Below, in pieces: positions 17,774 through 27,194 of a stretch of DNA of 64,000 nt. Both the position numbers and the translations under genes were made by a program. Positions within the stretch are counted from its first letter, which is position 1; every line of letters starts with the position of its first letter. The notes beneath the pieces are model-generated. The model searched no databases. It was not told where the DNA came from and saw only the letters and a program-made list of their open reading frames with translations. Where the stretch lies: contig NZ_QEQQ01000009.1 in NCBI RefSeq assembly GCF_003097235.1, positions 157,973-221,972 of the forward strand, read 5' to 3'. The stretch comes from Pseudomonas sp. CC120222-01a (GTDB lineage: Bacteria; Pseudomonadota; Gammaproteobacteria; Pseudomonadales; Pseudomonadaceae).

Positions 17774-18742
17774 ATGTCACTGTTGCAGATCAACAACCTG
17801 AACGTGCGCTTCGGCGACGCCAATGCCGTGCCCGTGGTCGACGGCCTGGACCTGGCGGTGGAAGCCGGCGAGATCCTGGCCATCGTCGGCGAGTCCGGCT
17901 CGGGCAAATCCGTCACCATGATGGCCCTGATGGGCCTGATCGACGCCCCCGGGCGCATCACTGCCGATTCGCTCACCTTCGACGGCACCGACATGCTAAA
18001 GCTCAGCGGCCGCCAGCGGCGCAAGGTGGTGGGCAAGGACATCGCCATGGTCTTCCAGGACCCGATGACCGCGCTCAACCCCAGCTACACCGTCGGTTAC
18101 CAGATCGAGGAAGTGCTGCGCCAGCACCTGGGCCTGAAGGGCAAGGCTGCGCGCCAACGGGCCCTGGAGCTGTTGAAGAAAGTGGAAATCCCGGCGGCGG
18201 AAAGCCGCCTGGACGCCTACCCACACCAGCTCTCCGGCGGCATGAGCCAACGCGTCGCCATCGCCATGGCGATTGCCGGCGAACCCAAGCTGCTGATCGC
18301 CGACGAACCGACCACCGCGCTGGATGTGACCATCCAGGCGCAGATCATGGAGCTGCTGGTCAACCTGCAGAAGGAGCGCAACATGGCGCTCATCCTGATC
18401 ACCCACGACCTCGCCGTGGTCGCCGAAACCGCCAGACGCGTGTGCGTGATGTATGCCGGCCAGGCCGTGGAAGTCGGCCAGGTGCCGGAGCTGTTCGACG
18501 TGCCTGCCCACCCGTACAGCGAAGCGCTGCTGGCGGCGATCCCCGAGCACAGCATCGGCGCCGAGCGCCTGGCCACCCTGCCCGGTATCGTCCCCGGCCG
18601 CTACGACCGCCCGGCCGGCTGCCTGCTGTCGCCGCGCTGCCCGTACGTGCAGGACAACTGCCGGCACCAGCGCCCGCCCCTCGACCCGCAGGCCCACAGC
18701 CTGGTGCGTTGCTTCTACCCGCTGAACCAGGAGGTGGCGTGA
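17774..18742 (+). CDS. dppD: Dipeptide ABC transporter ATP-binding protein DppD
   Basis: A 322-residue ABC ATPase. The ATG after GAGGAG is used; the frame is open upstream into dppC but has no site there. Walker A GESGSGKS lies at 39-46, the Q-loop in [11 protein letters not shown], the signature LSGGMSQR near residue 155, Walker [14 protein letters not shown] and the switch His in LITHDLAVV. The C-terminal oligopeptide-transporter tail has the cysteine cluster [15 protein letters not shown] plus VRC, which in Dpp/Opp ATPases can hold a [4Fe-4S] cluster. It pairs with DppF. Its stop overlaps the dppF start by one base (TGATG), indicating coupling. Confidence 0.95.
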   Translation: MSLLQINNLNVRFGDANAVPVVDGLDLAVEAGEILAIVGESGSGKSVTMMALMGLIDAPGRITADSLTFDGTDMLKLSGRQRRKVVGKDIAMVFQDPMTALNPSYTVGYQIEEVLRQHLGLKGKAARQRALELLKKVEIPAAESRLDAYPHQLSGGMSQRVAIAMAIAGEPKLLIADEPTTALDVTIQAQIMELLVNLQKERNMALILITHDLAVVAETARRVCVMYAGQAVEVGQVPELFDVPAHPYSEALLAAIPEHSIGAERLATLPGIVPGRYDRPAGCLLSPRCPYVQDNCRHQRPPLDPQAHSLVRCFYPLNQEVA

Positions 18743-19710
18743 TGGCCGTCGTTCTCACTGCCCGGGAGCTGACCCGGCATTACGAAGTCTCCCGCGGGCT
18801 GTTCAAGGGTCACGCCCTGGTGCGCGCGCTCAATGGCGTGTCGTTCGAACTGGAGGCCGGCAAGACCCTGGCCGTGGTCGGTGAGTCCGGCTGCGGCAAG
18901 TCGACCCTGGCCCGCGCCCTGACGCTGATCGAAGAGCCCTCCTCCGGCTCGCTGCAGATCGCCGGCACCGAGGTGAAGGGCGCCAGCAAGTCCGAGCGCA
19001 AGCAACTGCGCCGCGATGTACAGATGGTGTTCCAGAGCCCTTACGCCTCGCTCAACCCGCGGCAGAAGATCGGTGATCAGCTGGCCGAGCCGCTGCTGAT
19101 CAACACTTCGCTGAGCAAGGCCGAGCGACGCGAGAAAGTGCAGAAGATGATGGAACAGGTCGGCCTGCGCCCCGAGCATTATCAGCGCTACCCGCACATG
19201 TTCTCCGGCGGTCAGCGCCAGCGGATTGCCCTGGCTCGGGCGATGATGCTGCAACCGAAGGTGCTGGTGGCGGATGAGCCGACTTCAGCGCTGGACGTAT
19301 CGATCCAGGCCCAGGTGCTGAACCTGTTCATGGACTTGCAGAAGGAGTTCAACACCGCCTATGTGTTCATCTCGCACAACCTGGCGGTGGTGCGGCATGT
19401 GGCCGATCAGGTGCTGGTGATGTACCTGGGGCGGCCAGCTGAGATGGGGCCGAAGGCGGATATCTACGAGAAGCCGCTGCATCCGTATACCCAGGCGCTG
19501 CTGTCGGCGACACCGGCGATTCACCCGGACCCGCTGAAGCCGAAGATCCGCATTGCCGGGGAGCTGCCCAACCCGCTCAATCCGCCTGACGGGTGTGCGT
19601 TTCACAAGCGTTGCCCATATGCGACCGAGCGTTGTGCCAAGGAGGTGCCGGCGTTGCGGCAGGTGAGTACACGGCAGGTGGCTTGCCATTATGCTGAGCA
19701 GTTCCTCTAG
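18742..19710 (+). CDS. dppF: Dipeptide ABC transporter ATP-binding protein DppF
   Basis: A 322-residue ABC ATPase. The start overlaps the dppD stop and follows AGGAGGTG. Walker A GESGCGKS, Q-loop VFQSPYASLNP, signature FSGGQRQR, Walker B VLVADEPTSALDV and switch FISHNLAVV are all intact. The C-terminal oligo_HPN tail contains LPNPLNPPDGCAFHKRCPYATERC, a cysteine cluster parallel to that in DppD. It is the last gene of the dpp operon; a family B REP pair follows 14 bases after the stop. Confidence 0.95.
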   Translation: MAVVLTARELTRHYEVSRGLFKGHALVRALNGVSFELEAGKTLAVVGESGCGKSTLARALTLIEEPSSGSLQIAGTEVKGASKSERKQLRRDVQMVFQSPYASLNPRQKIGDQLAEPLLINTSLSKAERREKVQKMMEQVGLRPEHYQRYPHMFSGGQRQRIALARAMMLQPKVLVADEPTSALDVSIQAQVLNLFMDLQKEFNTAYVFISHNLAVVRHVADQVLVMYLGRPAEMGPKADIYEKPLHPYTQALLSATPAIHPDPLKPKIRIAGELPNPLNPPDGCAFHKRCPYATERCAKEVPALRQVSTRQVACHYAEQFL

Positions 19711-19723
19711 GCTTTAGATCGCC

Positions 19724-19827
19724 GGGGCCGCTACGCAGCCCTTTCGCGACACAAGGCCGCTCCTACAAGGAATCGCGATCTCCTGTAGGTGCGGCCTTGT
19801 GTCGCGAAAGGGCTGCGCAGCGGCCCC
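19724..19827. repeat. REP family B, inverted pair
   Basis: Family B arms read GGGGCCGC then CCTTTCGCGACACAAGGCCG then CTCCTACA, and are inverted around an AATCGCGATCT-type spacer. They share only the general GAGCGG and CGCGAAAGGG skeleton with family A. The pair sits between the dpp operon and the convergent small-peptide genes. Confidence 0.92.
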
Positions 19828-19833
19828 AGATTC

Positions 19834-19908
19834 TCAATGCATGAAAAGCCAGATCAGGATGATCACTGGTATCGGCACCCCAATCATCCAAAGCAATAGC
19901 GAGCGCAT
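19834..19908 (-). CDS. 24-residue hydrophobic membrane peptide, copy 1
   Basis: A tiny gene with a perfect AAGGAG 9 bases before its ATG. The peptide begins MRSLLLWMIGVPIPVIILIW and ends LFMH. One positive charge near the start and about 20 hydrophobic residues fit a single membrane span with a central GVPIP kink. A second copy upstream, at 19965-20039, differs at 3 of 24 residues. Seven of the ten differing codons are synonymous, which is what selection on a protein would give. I do not recognise a characterised family. It may be co-transcribed with the multi-pass protein gene upstream, although a hairpin separates the two copies. Confidence 0.8.
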   Translation of the reverse strand: MRSLLLWMIGVPIPVIILIWLFMH

Positions 19909-19937
19909 GTTTCATCTCCTTGATCGGGCACCAAGCC

Positions 19938-19960
19938 AAAGGGCGGCTTACGCCGCCCTT
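19938..19960 (-). terminator. Hairpin between the two 24-residue peptide genes
   Basis: Read leftward, AAGGGCGGC pairs with GCCGCCCTT around a short loop and is followed by TGG rather than a T-run. It begins 5 bases after the stop of copy 2. It may terminate partially, so that copy 1 has lower expression or its own promoter. Confidence 0.6.
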
Positions 19961-19964
19961 CGGA

Positions 19965-20039
19965 TCAATGCATGAACAAAGCAATCAGGATGATCACCGG
20001 AATCGGAACCCCGAGCATCCAGAGCAGTATCGAGCGCAT
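19965..20039 (-). CDS. 24-residue hydrophobic membrane peptide, copy 2
   Basis: This copy has the same length and layout as copy 1: AAGGAG lies 7 bases before the ATG, the peptide begins MRSILLWMLGVPIPVIILIA, and the end is LFMH. It lies 15 bases downstream of the multi-pass membrane protein gene in the same direction and is probably in its transcript. Trp20 of copy 1 is Ala here; the other two changes are Leu/Ile exchanges. The conserved GVPIPVIILI core suggests a defined helix-helix contact. The function is unknown. Confidence 0.82.
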   Translation of the reverse strand: MRSILLWMLGVPIPVIILIALFMH

Positions 20040-20054
20040 GGTTATTCTCCTTCC

Positions 20055-20951
20055 TTAACGTTGAACGGTGCGATGAGCGACGTACTCGCTTTCCATCCAC
20101 TGCACGCGGTCGCGACGGCGGCCGCCGTACAGCGCCGCAAGGCTGGCGAAGAATGCGCCGCAGAGCAGCGCGACGAAGGTCCACAGGGCAGTCCAGGCCG
20201 CCACCTTGGCCGCTTTGTCAGCCGCTTGCTTGGCATCTGTCTTGAACTGCTGTACCTGGGCCATCACCTGGTCAACGCGGGCTTCTGCCTCGGCCTGGCT
20301 CAGGCGGGTACGCTGTGCCACCAGCTGCGCCAGATACGTGCGGTCTTCAGGCGGCAACGTACCATTGGCTACTCCCTTCACCATGATGCGAGCCGCGATA
20401 CCGTTGGCGGCATCTTCGCTGACCGGGGCCGGGCCATCGCCGCGGAACAGGCTGTCGACGAAATACCCCATCGAGTTCTTGTCTGCGCTGGCCGCTGCAG
20501 CACCACCGGCAGCTGCCGTCATGCTGGCCGCTTGGGATGCCGCACTGGCACCGGCACCAGCCAGGTTACCGGCTGCTCCCACTACCAGCATTGCCGCGAC
20601 CAACGTCGCGACCGCCCAGGACAGGAAGCCATGCGCGGTATCGCGGAAATACACTTCATCACCATGCAGGTTGGCCCATTTCACCCGCAGCCGGCCGGCG
20701 ATGTAGCCGCCCAGGCCAGAGGCGATGATCTGCGTGACCAGCAGCCAGACGATGGTTGAAATGCCCAAGGCCTTGGCGCTTGCACCTTCGTCTGCCCAGG
20801 GCGAGGTGGCAGCAAAGCCAAGCCCGGCCCCCAGGACCACGAGGATGATCGCCAAGGCCGCAGCGGCGGCGGCTCCTGCGAAAATGGCCGCCCAGGACAC
20901 ACCTGAGCGGCTTTGGCTATCGACAAGCGGGTAGTCGGCAGAGGGAATCAT
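20055..20951 (-). CDS. Multi-pass inner-membrane protein, function unknown
   Basis: A protein of about 298 residues, alanine-rich, with an N-terminal SGVSWAAIFAGAAAAAALAI segment. Hydrophobic segments lie near residues 20-45, 60-85 and 110-135, and a pair lies near the C terminus (AAWTALWTFVALLCGAFFAS). Between them is a soluble region of about 110 residues that looks helical and coiled-coil-like, with TRLSQAEAEARVDQVMAQVQ. Relatives in proteobacteria are annotated only as PhnA-like or hypothetical membrane proteins. The ATG at 20951 follows AAGG by 10 bases; two upstream starts in the same frame are possible. It heads a unit with the two 24-residue peptides. Confidence 0.75.
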   Translation of the reverse strand: MIPSADYPLVDSQSRSGVSWAAIFAGAAAAAALAIILVVLGAGLGFAATSPWADEGASAKALGISTIVWLLVTQIIASGLGGYIAGRLRVKWANLHGDEVYFRDTAHGFLSWAVATLVAAMLVVGAAGNLAGAGASAASQAASMTAAAGGAAAASADKNSMGYFVDSLFRGDGPAPVSEDAANGIAARIMVKGVANGTLPPEDRTYLAQLVAQRTRLSQAEAEARVDQVMAQVQQFKTDAKQAADKAAKVAAWTALWTFVALLCGAFFASLAALYGGRRRDRVQWMESEYVAHRTVQR

Positions 20952-21163
20952 GATCAGTTCGCCTTGTGTGGTTAGCGAGAAGTGCATTCGCGCTGTAACC
21001 ATTGCAGCGGCTGTGCCAGTTGTGACAAAAAATGACATCTTGAAAAATCAATGGGTTAGAAAAATCCCTGATTCTGGCACCGTGCAAAATAAGCGAGTTG
21101 CCTTTCTCGATCAGGTGTTCTGCATTCTTGTGGTCGCCAAGCCGGCAAGGCATCATTCGACCC

Positions 21164-21964
21164 ATGACCCTCCCCGACGGCCCCGCCCAGACCCCGCTCA
21201 CCGCCGACACCGTGCTGCGCTACCACCTGTGCTGGAAGCACCGTGACCTCGACGGCGTGATCGCGCTTTACCACCCCGACATCCAGTACCACGACTTCTT
21301 CCAGAACCGCGTGCTCGGCTACCGCGAGCTGCGCGACTACGTGCGCGCCTGCCTGCCCCATGAAGCCGGCGAGGACATCGTCCACAGCGACCGCATCCGC
21401 GTCGACGGCTGCACGGCCTTTATCCAGTACCAGGTCACGGTGCAGGGCGGCGACGGCCTGGTGGCGTTCCAGTCCAGCGAAGCGATCACCGTCAAGGACG
21501 GCCTGATCTGGCGGGTCAACGAGTACGCCACCCTGGTTCGCCAGAACGGCAACGGCCTGGTCAGCAGCGGCCCGCGCCCGGCCACCAGCCGCCTGGGCCT
21601 GTCGCCACGGCAGCTGTCGACCATGGCCCAGGACCTGGAGCACTACTTCCAGCGCCAGCGCCCCTACCTCGACCCGGAACTGGACCTGCAGCAGGTGGCC
21701 GACGCCAGCGGCTACAGCCGTAACCAGATCTCCTACCTGCTCAACCAGGTGCTCGGGCAAAGCTTCTACCGCTACGTCAACCAGGCGCGCCTGCAACACC
21801 TGATGGCCAGCCTCGACGATGACAGCGTCGAGGCACCGATCGACGACCTGGCGTTCAACGCCGGCTTCAACTCGCTGTCGGCGTTCTACAAGTGCTTCCG
21901 TGAGCACACCGGCCTCACCCCCAAGGCCTATCTCAAGCAAATTTCCCTGCGTGCACGCACGTAA
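21164..21964 (+). CDS. AraC-family regulator fused to an N-terminal SnoaL/NTF2-like domain
   Basis: A 266-residue predicted transcription regulator. Residues about 12-125 have the SnoaL-like pattern: HLCWKHRDLDGVIALYHPDI, then QYHDFFQNRVLGYRELRDYV, and IKDGLIWRVNEYATL-type closing strands. This fold usually binds a small hydrophobic ligand in a cone-shaped barrel. Residues about 165-262 form an AraC double helix-turn-helix with LQQVADASGYSRNQISYLLN and FNAGFNSLSAFYKCFREHTG then TPKAYLK. Most AraC proteins have a cupin or other sensor, so a SnoaL sensor is uncommon. It is followed at 64 bases by the oxidoreductase-cupin-PotF genes on the same strand, its probable targets. Confidence 0.85.
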   Translation: MTLPDGPAQTPLTADTVLRYHLCWKHRDLDGVIALYHPDIQYHDFFQNRVLGYRELRDYVRACLPHEAGEDIVHSDRIRVDGCTAFIQYQVTVQGGDGLVAFQSSEAITVKDGLIWRVNEYATLVRQNGNGLVSSGPRPATSRLGLSPRQLSTMAQDLEHYFQRQRPYLDPELDLQQVADASGYSRNQISYLLNQVLGQSFYRYVNQARLQHLMASLDDDSVEAPIDDLAFNAGFNSLSAFYKCFREHTGLTPKAYLKQISLRART

Positions 21965-22028
21965 GACAGCCACCGGCCGACACCACTAGCATCGCCCACA
22001 GACCTAGACGGATGTGGAGCAAAACCCG

Positions 22029-23435
22029 ATGCAACCCCTGCGCACGCTCAGCCTGTGGATGGACCAGCTCGACGAGCCGCTGTGCGCGCGCCCGGCCCTG
22101 CGCCAGGACCTCGAGGTCGATGTGTGCATCATCGGCGCCGGCTACACCGGGCTGTGGACCGCCTACTACCTCAAGCGCCAGGCGCCGCAACTGAATATCG
22201 CGGTGATCGAGGCCAACATCGCCGGCTTCGGCGCTTCGGGGCGCAATGGCGGCTGGCTGATGGGCAACCTGCTCGGCGAAGACCGCCTGCTCGCCACCCT
22301 GTCGCCGCAACAGCGCCGCGCCAGCATCGACCTGCTGCATGGCATTCCCGATGAAGTGCACAGCGTGCTGCAGCGCGAGGGCATCGACTGTGACTACCGC
22401 AAAGGCGGCGTGCTGTATTGCGCCGCGCGTTACCCGGAGCAGGAACGCAGCCTGCGCGCCTACCTCGACGACCTCTATCGCCAAGGCATGACCGAGGACG
22501 ACTACCGCTGGTTGCGCCCCGAACAGCTGGACGCGCAACTGCGGGTCAGCAATGCCTACGGCGCGATCTACAGCCCGCATACCGCAACCATCCATCCGGC
22601 CAAACTGGCCCGTGGCCTGGCCCGGGCCGTGGAAGCCCTGGGCGTGACGATCTACGAGAACACCCCGGCCATCGACTGGCAACCCGGCGAAGTACGCTCG
22701 CCCCTGGCGCGCATCCGCTGCCAGTGGATGGTGCCTGCAGTCGAAGGGTACGCCGCCAGCCTGCCGCCGCTGGGCAAGCACCAGTTGCCGGTGCAGAGCT
22801 TGCTGGTGGCCACCGAGCCGCTGCCGGAATCGACCTGGGAGCAGATCGGCCTGAGCCAGGGCCAGGCCTTCAGCGAGAGCAGCCGCCAGGTCACCTACGG
22901 CCAGCGCACCGCCGACAACCGCCTGGTGTTCGGCGCCCGCGGTGGCTACCGCTTCGGTGGCCGGCTGCGCGAGAACTTCAACCTTGAAGAGCACGAAATC
23001 GAACTGCGGCGCTACCTGTTCGGCGAACTGTTCCCGCAGCTCAAGCACGCCCGTATCACCCACTCCTGGGGCGGCAACCTGGGCATGGCGCGGCGCTTCC
23101 GCCCGCACATGCTCTGCGACCGCCAGCGCGGCATCGCCCTGGCCGGCGGCTACGGCGGCGAAGGTGTCGGTGCCACCAACCTCGGCGGGCGCACGCTGGC
23201 GGCGCTGATCCTCAACCAGCACAACGAACTGACCGCGCAACCCTGGGTGCTCGACAACCGCCCGGTTGCGAGCCTGGCCAGCTGGCCGCCCGAGCCCTGC
23301 CGCTGGCTCGGCTACAACGCGATCATCCAGAGCTTCGTCCACGAGGACCGGACCCTCGCCAACCCCGCCAGCGCGCCTTGGAGGCGGCGCCTGGCCAGCT
23401 CTCTTGCGGACTTCATGGAAGGCTTCATGCACTGA
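22029..23435 (+). CDS. FAD-dependent amine/amino-acid oxidoreductase (DAO family, PuuB-like)
   Basis: A 468-residue flavoprotein. GGAG 9 bases before the ATG sets the start; an in-frame GTG 15 bases earlier overlaps that site. The dinucleotide-binding motif is VCIIGAGYTGLWTAYYL at residues 33-49, followed by EANIAGFGASGRNGGWLMG, where the RNGG motif is typical of glycine/D-amino-acid and gamma-glutamylputrescine oxidoreductases. The C-terminal FAD block GGYGGEGVGATNLGGRTLA is present. Substrate is likely an amine or amino acid oxidised to an imine with H2O2. The neighbouring cupin and PotF-type binding protein favour a polyamine or related amine. Confidence 0.88.
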   Translation: MQPLRTLSLWMDQLDEPLCARPALRQDLEVDVCIIGAGYTGLWTAYYLKRQAPQLNIAVIEANIAGFGASGRNGGWLMGNLLGEDRLLATLSPQQRRASIDLLHGIPDEVHSVLQREGIDCDYRKGGVLYCAARYPEQERSLRAYLDDLYRQGMTEDDYRWLRPEQLDAQLRVSNAYGAIYSPHTATIHPAKLARGLARAVEALGVTIYENTPAIDWQPGEVRSPLARIRCQWMVPAVEGYAASLPPLGKHQLPVQSLLVATEPLPESTWEQIGLSQGQAFSESSRQVTYGQRTADNRLVFGARGGYRFGGRLRENFNLEEHEIELRRYLFGELFPQLKHARITHSWGGNLGMARRFRPHMLCDRQRGIALAGGYGGEGVGATNLGGRTLAALILNQHNELTAQPWVLDNRPVASLASWPPEPCRWLGYNAIIQSFVHEDRTLANPASAPWRRRLASSLADFMEGFMH

Positions 23436-23467
23436 CTTCCCTTACCCCGACACAGGATCCACCGGTC

Positions 23468-23809
23468 ATGAGCATCACCCAGTTCAAACACACAGACAGC
23501 GCCGTGCTCGAAAGCGCCAACCCGGTCGCGGTGCCGCTTGGCGAACCCGTGGCAGTGGCTTCGGTCACCTGCGTGGAACGCAGCGACGGCGTCGAAACCG
23601 GCATCTGGGAGTGCACCCCCGGGCGCTGGCGGCGGCAGATCGTGCAGCAGGAGTTCTGCCACTTCATCAAGGGCCGCTGCACCTTCACCCCCGACGGTGG
23701 CGAAACCCTGGTCATAGAAGCCGGAGACGCACTGATGCTACCGGCCAACAGCACCGGCATCTGGGACATCCAGGAGACCGTGCGCAAGACCTACGTTCTG
23801 ATTTTCTGA
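23468..23809 (+). CDS. Small cupin-domain protein (DUF861 type)
   Basis: A 113-residue single-domain cupin, 32 bases after the oxidoreductase stop. The fold is recognisable from ETGIWECTPGRWRRQIVQQE, FCHFIKGRCTFTPDGGE and GDALMLPANSTGIWDI. Metal ligands of typical cupins are incomplete: the usual HxH is replaced by a Gln-Gln-Glu and a single His, so it may bind a ligand without a classical metal site. Such DUF861 proteins often lie with DAO-family oxidases and amine-binding proteins in Pseudomonas. The exact role is unknown. Confidence 0.85.
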   Translation: MSITQFKHTDSAVLESANPVAVPLGEPVAVASVTCVERSDGVETGIWECTPGRWRRQIVQQEFCHFIKGRCTFTPDGGETLVIEAGDALMLPANSTGIWDIQETVRKTYVLIF

Positions 23810-23861
23810 TCCGCTGATCGCCTGCCTTCGATAACAACAGACAAAGCAAGGTAAACCCGAC

Positions 23862-24941
23862 ATGCGTACGCTCCTTCTCGCTCCCCTGATGCTGGCCGCC
23901 AGTGTCGCCAGCGCCGCCGAAACGGTGAAGATCTACAACTGGTCCAGCTACGTCGCGCCCGACACGCTGAAGAACTTCCAGCAGGCCAGCGGCATCGTGC
24001 CGACCTACGACGTGTACGACAGCAACGAGACCCTCGACGGCAAGCTGATGACCGGCAACTCCGGCTACGACGTGGTGTTCCCGTCCAACCACTTCATGGC
24101 CCGGCAGATCCAGGGCAAGGCCCTGAAGCCGCTGGACAAGTCGCAGCTGCCCAACTGGCACAACCTCAACCCGGTGCTGATGAAGGCGCTGGAGGTCAAC
24201 GACCCGGGTAACAAGTACGGCTTCCCGTACCTGTGGGGCAGCACCGGCATCGGCTACAACATCGACAAGGTCAAGGCAGTGCTCGGCGACAATGCGCCGG
24301 TGGATTCCTGGGACCTGATCTTCAAGCCCGAGTACATGAGCAAGCTGAAGAGCTGCGGCGTCGCGGTGCTGGACAACGGCCCCGAGCTGCTGCCGATAGC
24401 CCTGCACTACCTGGGCCTGCCGCACCACAGCCAGAACCCGGCCGACTACGACAAGGCCAAGGCGCTGCTGATGCAGGTGCGGCCGTACATCAGCTACTTC
24501 CACTCATCGAAGTACACCGGTGACCTGGCCAACGGCGATATCTGCGTGGTGGTGGGTTTCTCGGGGGATGTGCTGCAGGCGAAGAATCGCGCCGAAGAGG
24601 CGAAGAACGGGGTGAAGGTGGGGTATTCGATCCCCAAGGAAGGTGCGCCGATGTGGTTCGACATGGTGGCCATGCCAGCCGATGCACCGGATGAGAAAGC
24701 CGGGTATGCCTACATGAACTACCTGCTGCAGCCGGACGTGATGGCCAACATCAGCAACCATGTGCAGTACGCTAACGGCAACCTCAAGGCGGACGGGCTG
24801 GTGGAGCCGGCGATGAAGGGTAATACGATGATTTACCCGAGCGAGGACGTGATGGGCAAGCTGTATGCCCTGGAGGCGATGCCGGCCAAGATTGACCGTA
24901 TCAGGACCCGGATCTGGACCAGCATCAAAGCCGGTAACTAA
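23862..24941 (+). CDS. potF: PotF/SpuD-type polyamine ABC transporter binding protein (orphan)
   Basis: A 359-residue periplasmic binding protein with a signal peptide ending at VASAA-ET near residue 19. It starts the mature part with VKIYNWSSYVAPDTLKNFQ, which is the PotF/SpuD hallmark, and contains YDVVFPSNHFMARQI, YLWGSTGIGYN, GFSGDVLQAKNRA and MWFDMVAMPADAP; these line the aromatic and acidic polyamine pocket. No permease or ATPase gene is adjacent, so it must share a transporter encoded elsewhere or act as a sensor component. It probably forms a unit with the cupin gene 52 bases upstream. Confidence 0.9.
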   Translation: MRTLLLAPLMLAASVASAAETVKIYNWSSYVAPDTLKNFQQASGIVPTYDVYDSNETLDGKLMTGNSGYDVVFPSNHFMARQIQGKALKPLDKSQLPNWHNLNPVLMKALEVNDPGNKYGFPYLWGSTGIGYNIDKVKAVLGDNAPVDSWDLIFKPEYMSKLKSCGVAVLDNGPELLPIALHYLGLPHHSQNPADYDKAKALLMQVRPYISYFHSSKYTGDLANGDICVVVGFSGDVLQAKNRAEEAKNGVKVGYSIPKEGAPMWFDMVAMPADAPDEKAGYAYMNYLLQPDVMANISNHVQYANGNLKADGLVEPAMKGNTMIYPSEDVMGKLYALEAMPAKIDRIRTRIWTSIKAGN

Positions 24942-24943
24942 AT

Positions 24944-25047
24944 GGGGCCGCTTTGCGGCCCTTTCGCGACACAAGGCCGCTCCTACAGAGACATGCGATC
25001 TCCTGTAGGAGCGGCCTTGTGTCGCGAAAGGAGGGCAACGCCCTCCC
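24944..25047. repeat. REP family B, inverted pair
   Basis: GGGGCCGCTTTGCGGCC leads into the CCTTTCGCGACACAAGGCCG arm, with the inverse arm after a 17-base spacer. It fills the convergent gap between the PotF-type gene and prfC. Its distal arm ends in GGAGGGCAACGCCCTCC, a variant of the usual GGGCCGCAAAGCGGCC. Confidence 0.9.
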
Positions 25048-25054
25048 CAGACGA

Positions 25055-26638
<1,584 letters not shown>

Positions 26639-26724
26639 GGGAAATCGCCTGACTGGGGGATTTAAAAGGGGCGATATCATACCTGAAGTTGGGCCTGGAC
26701 CAAAATCGGCTGCACGAGTGGTTG

Positions 26725-26825
26725 CAGGTCCGGCCTCTTCGCGGGCACGCCCGCTCCCACAGGTACTGCGCAGGTTTCAGATGCAGCGCAATCCCTGTGG
26801 GAGCGGGCTTGCCCGCGAAAGGGCC
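26725..26825. repeat. REP family A, inverted pair
   Basis: CAGGTCCGGCCTCTTCGCGG opens the left arm; the right arm ends GCTTGCCCGCGAAAGGGCC. It stands between divergent genes (prfC and the osmoprotectant operon), the less common position for REPs in this window. Confidence 0.9.
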
Positions 26826-27194
26826 AGTACAGACACAACAAATTCATCAGACAATCGCTTTATCACGACAAAAGGCCACAGGGCAGTTATTTCAACGCCT
26901 GCAGCGCATTAAACCGCTGTTTTTTCTCGCCATGTTTCACCCCACCCAGTGATTAACGCTGGCCAAATGCCGCCTCAGATGGGAACCTTTACACCCACGG
27001 AGACGTCCACTCCCCTGCAACCCGCTTCGGTTGGGGACTGGTTTCATCAGCATTTTCGGGCCCGACGGGGTTCGGCTCATGGCCTGAGCGCAGCCTTCGG
27101 CTGCCTCGCGCTGCTACTCGCGAACACACCACCCGCCGCCAGTACTGGCCGGCTACCAAGAAGTGTGCTCGCCGACAACACAAGGAGTCCGCCT
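26826..27194 (+). other. Long leader/promoter region of the osmoprotectant transporter operon, no gene
   Basis: About 370 bases without a supported gene. An open frame continuing upstream of the permease start here has no membrane-protein or domain character and no ribosome site. The stretch holds two hairpins: CAACC with GGTTG near 27019-27034, flanked by TCCC and GGGA, and GCAGCC-TTC-GGCTGC at 27090-27104. These could form a structured 5' leader. No clear sigma-70 boxes were identified. Confidence 0.5.

Noticed and set aside
26949..27194. N-terminal extension of the first osmoprotectant permease
   Set aside because: No ribosome site and no membrane-protein character; GTG at 27195 has AAGGAG at the right distance.
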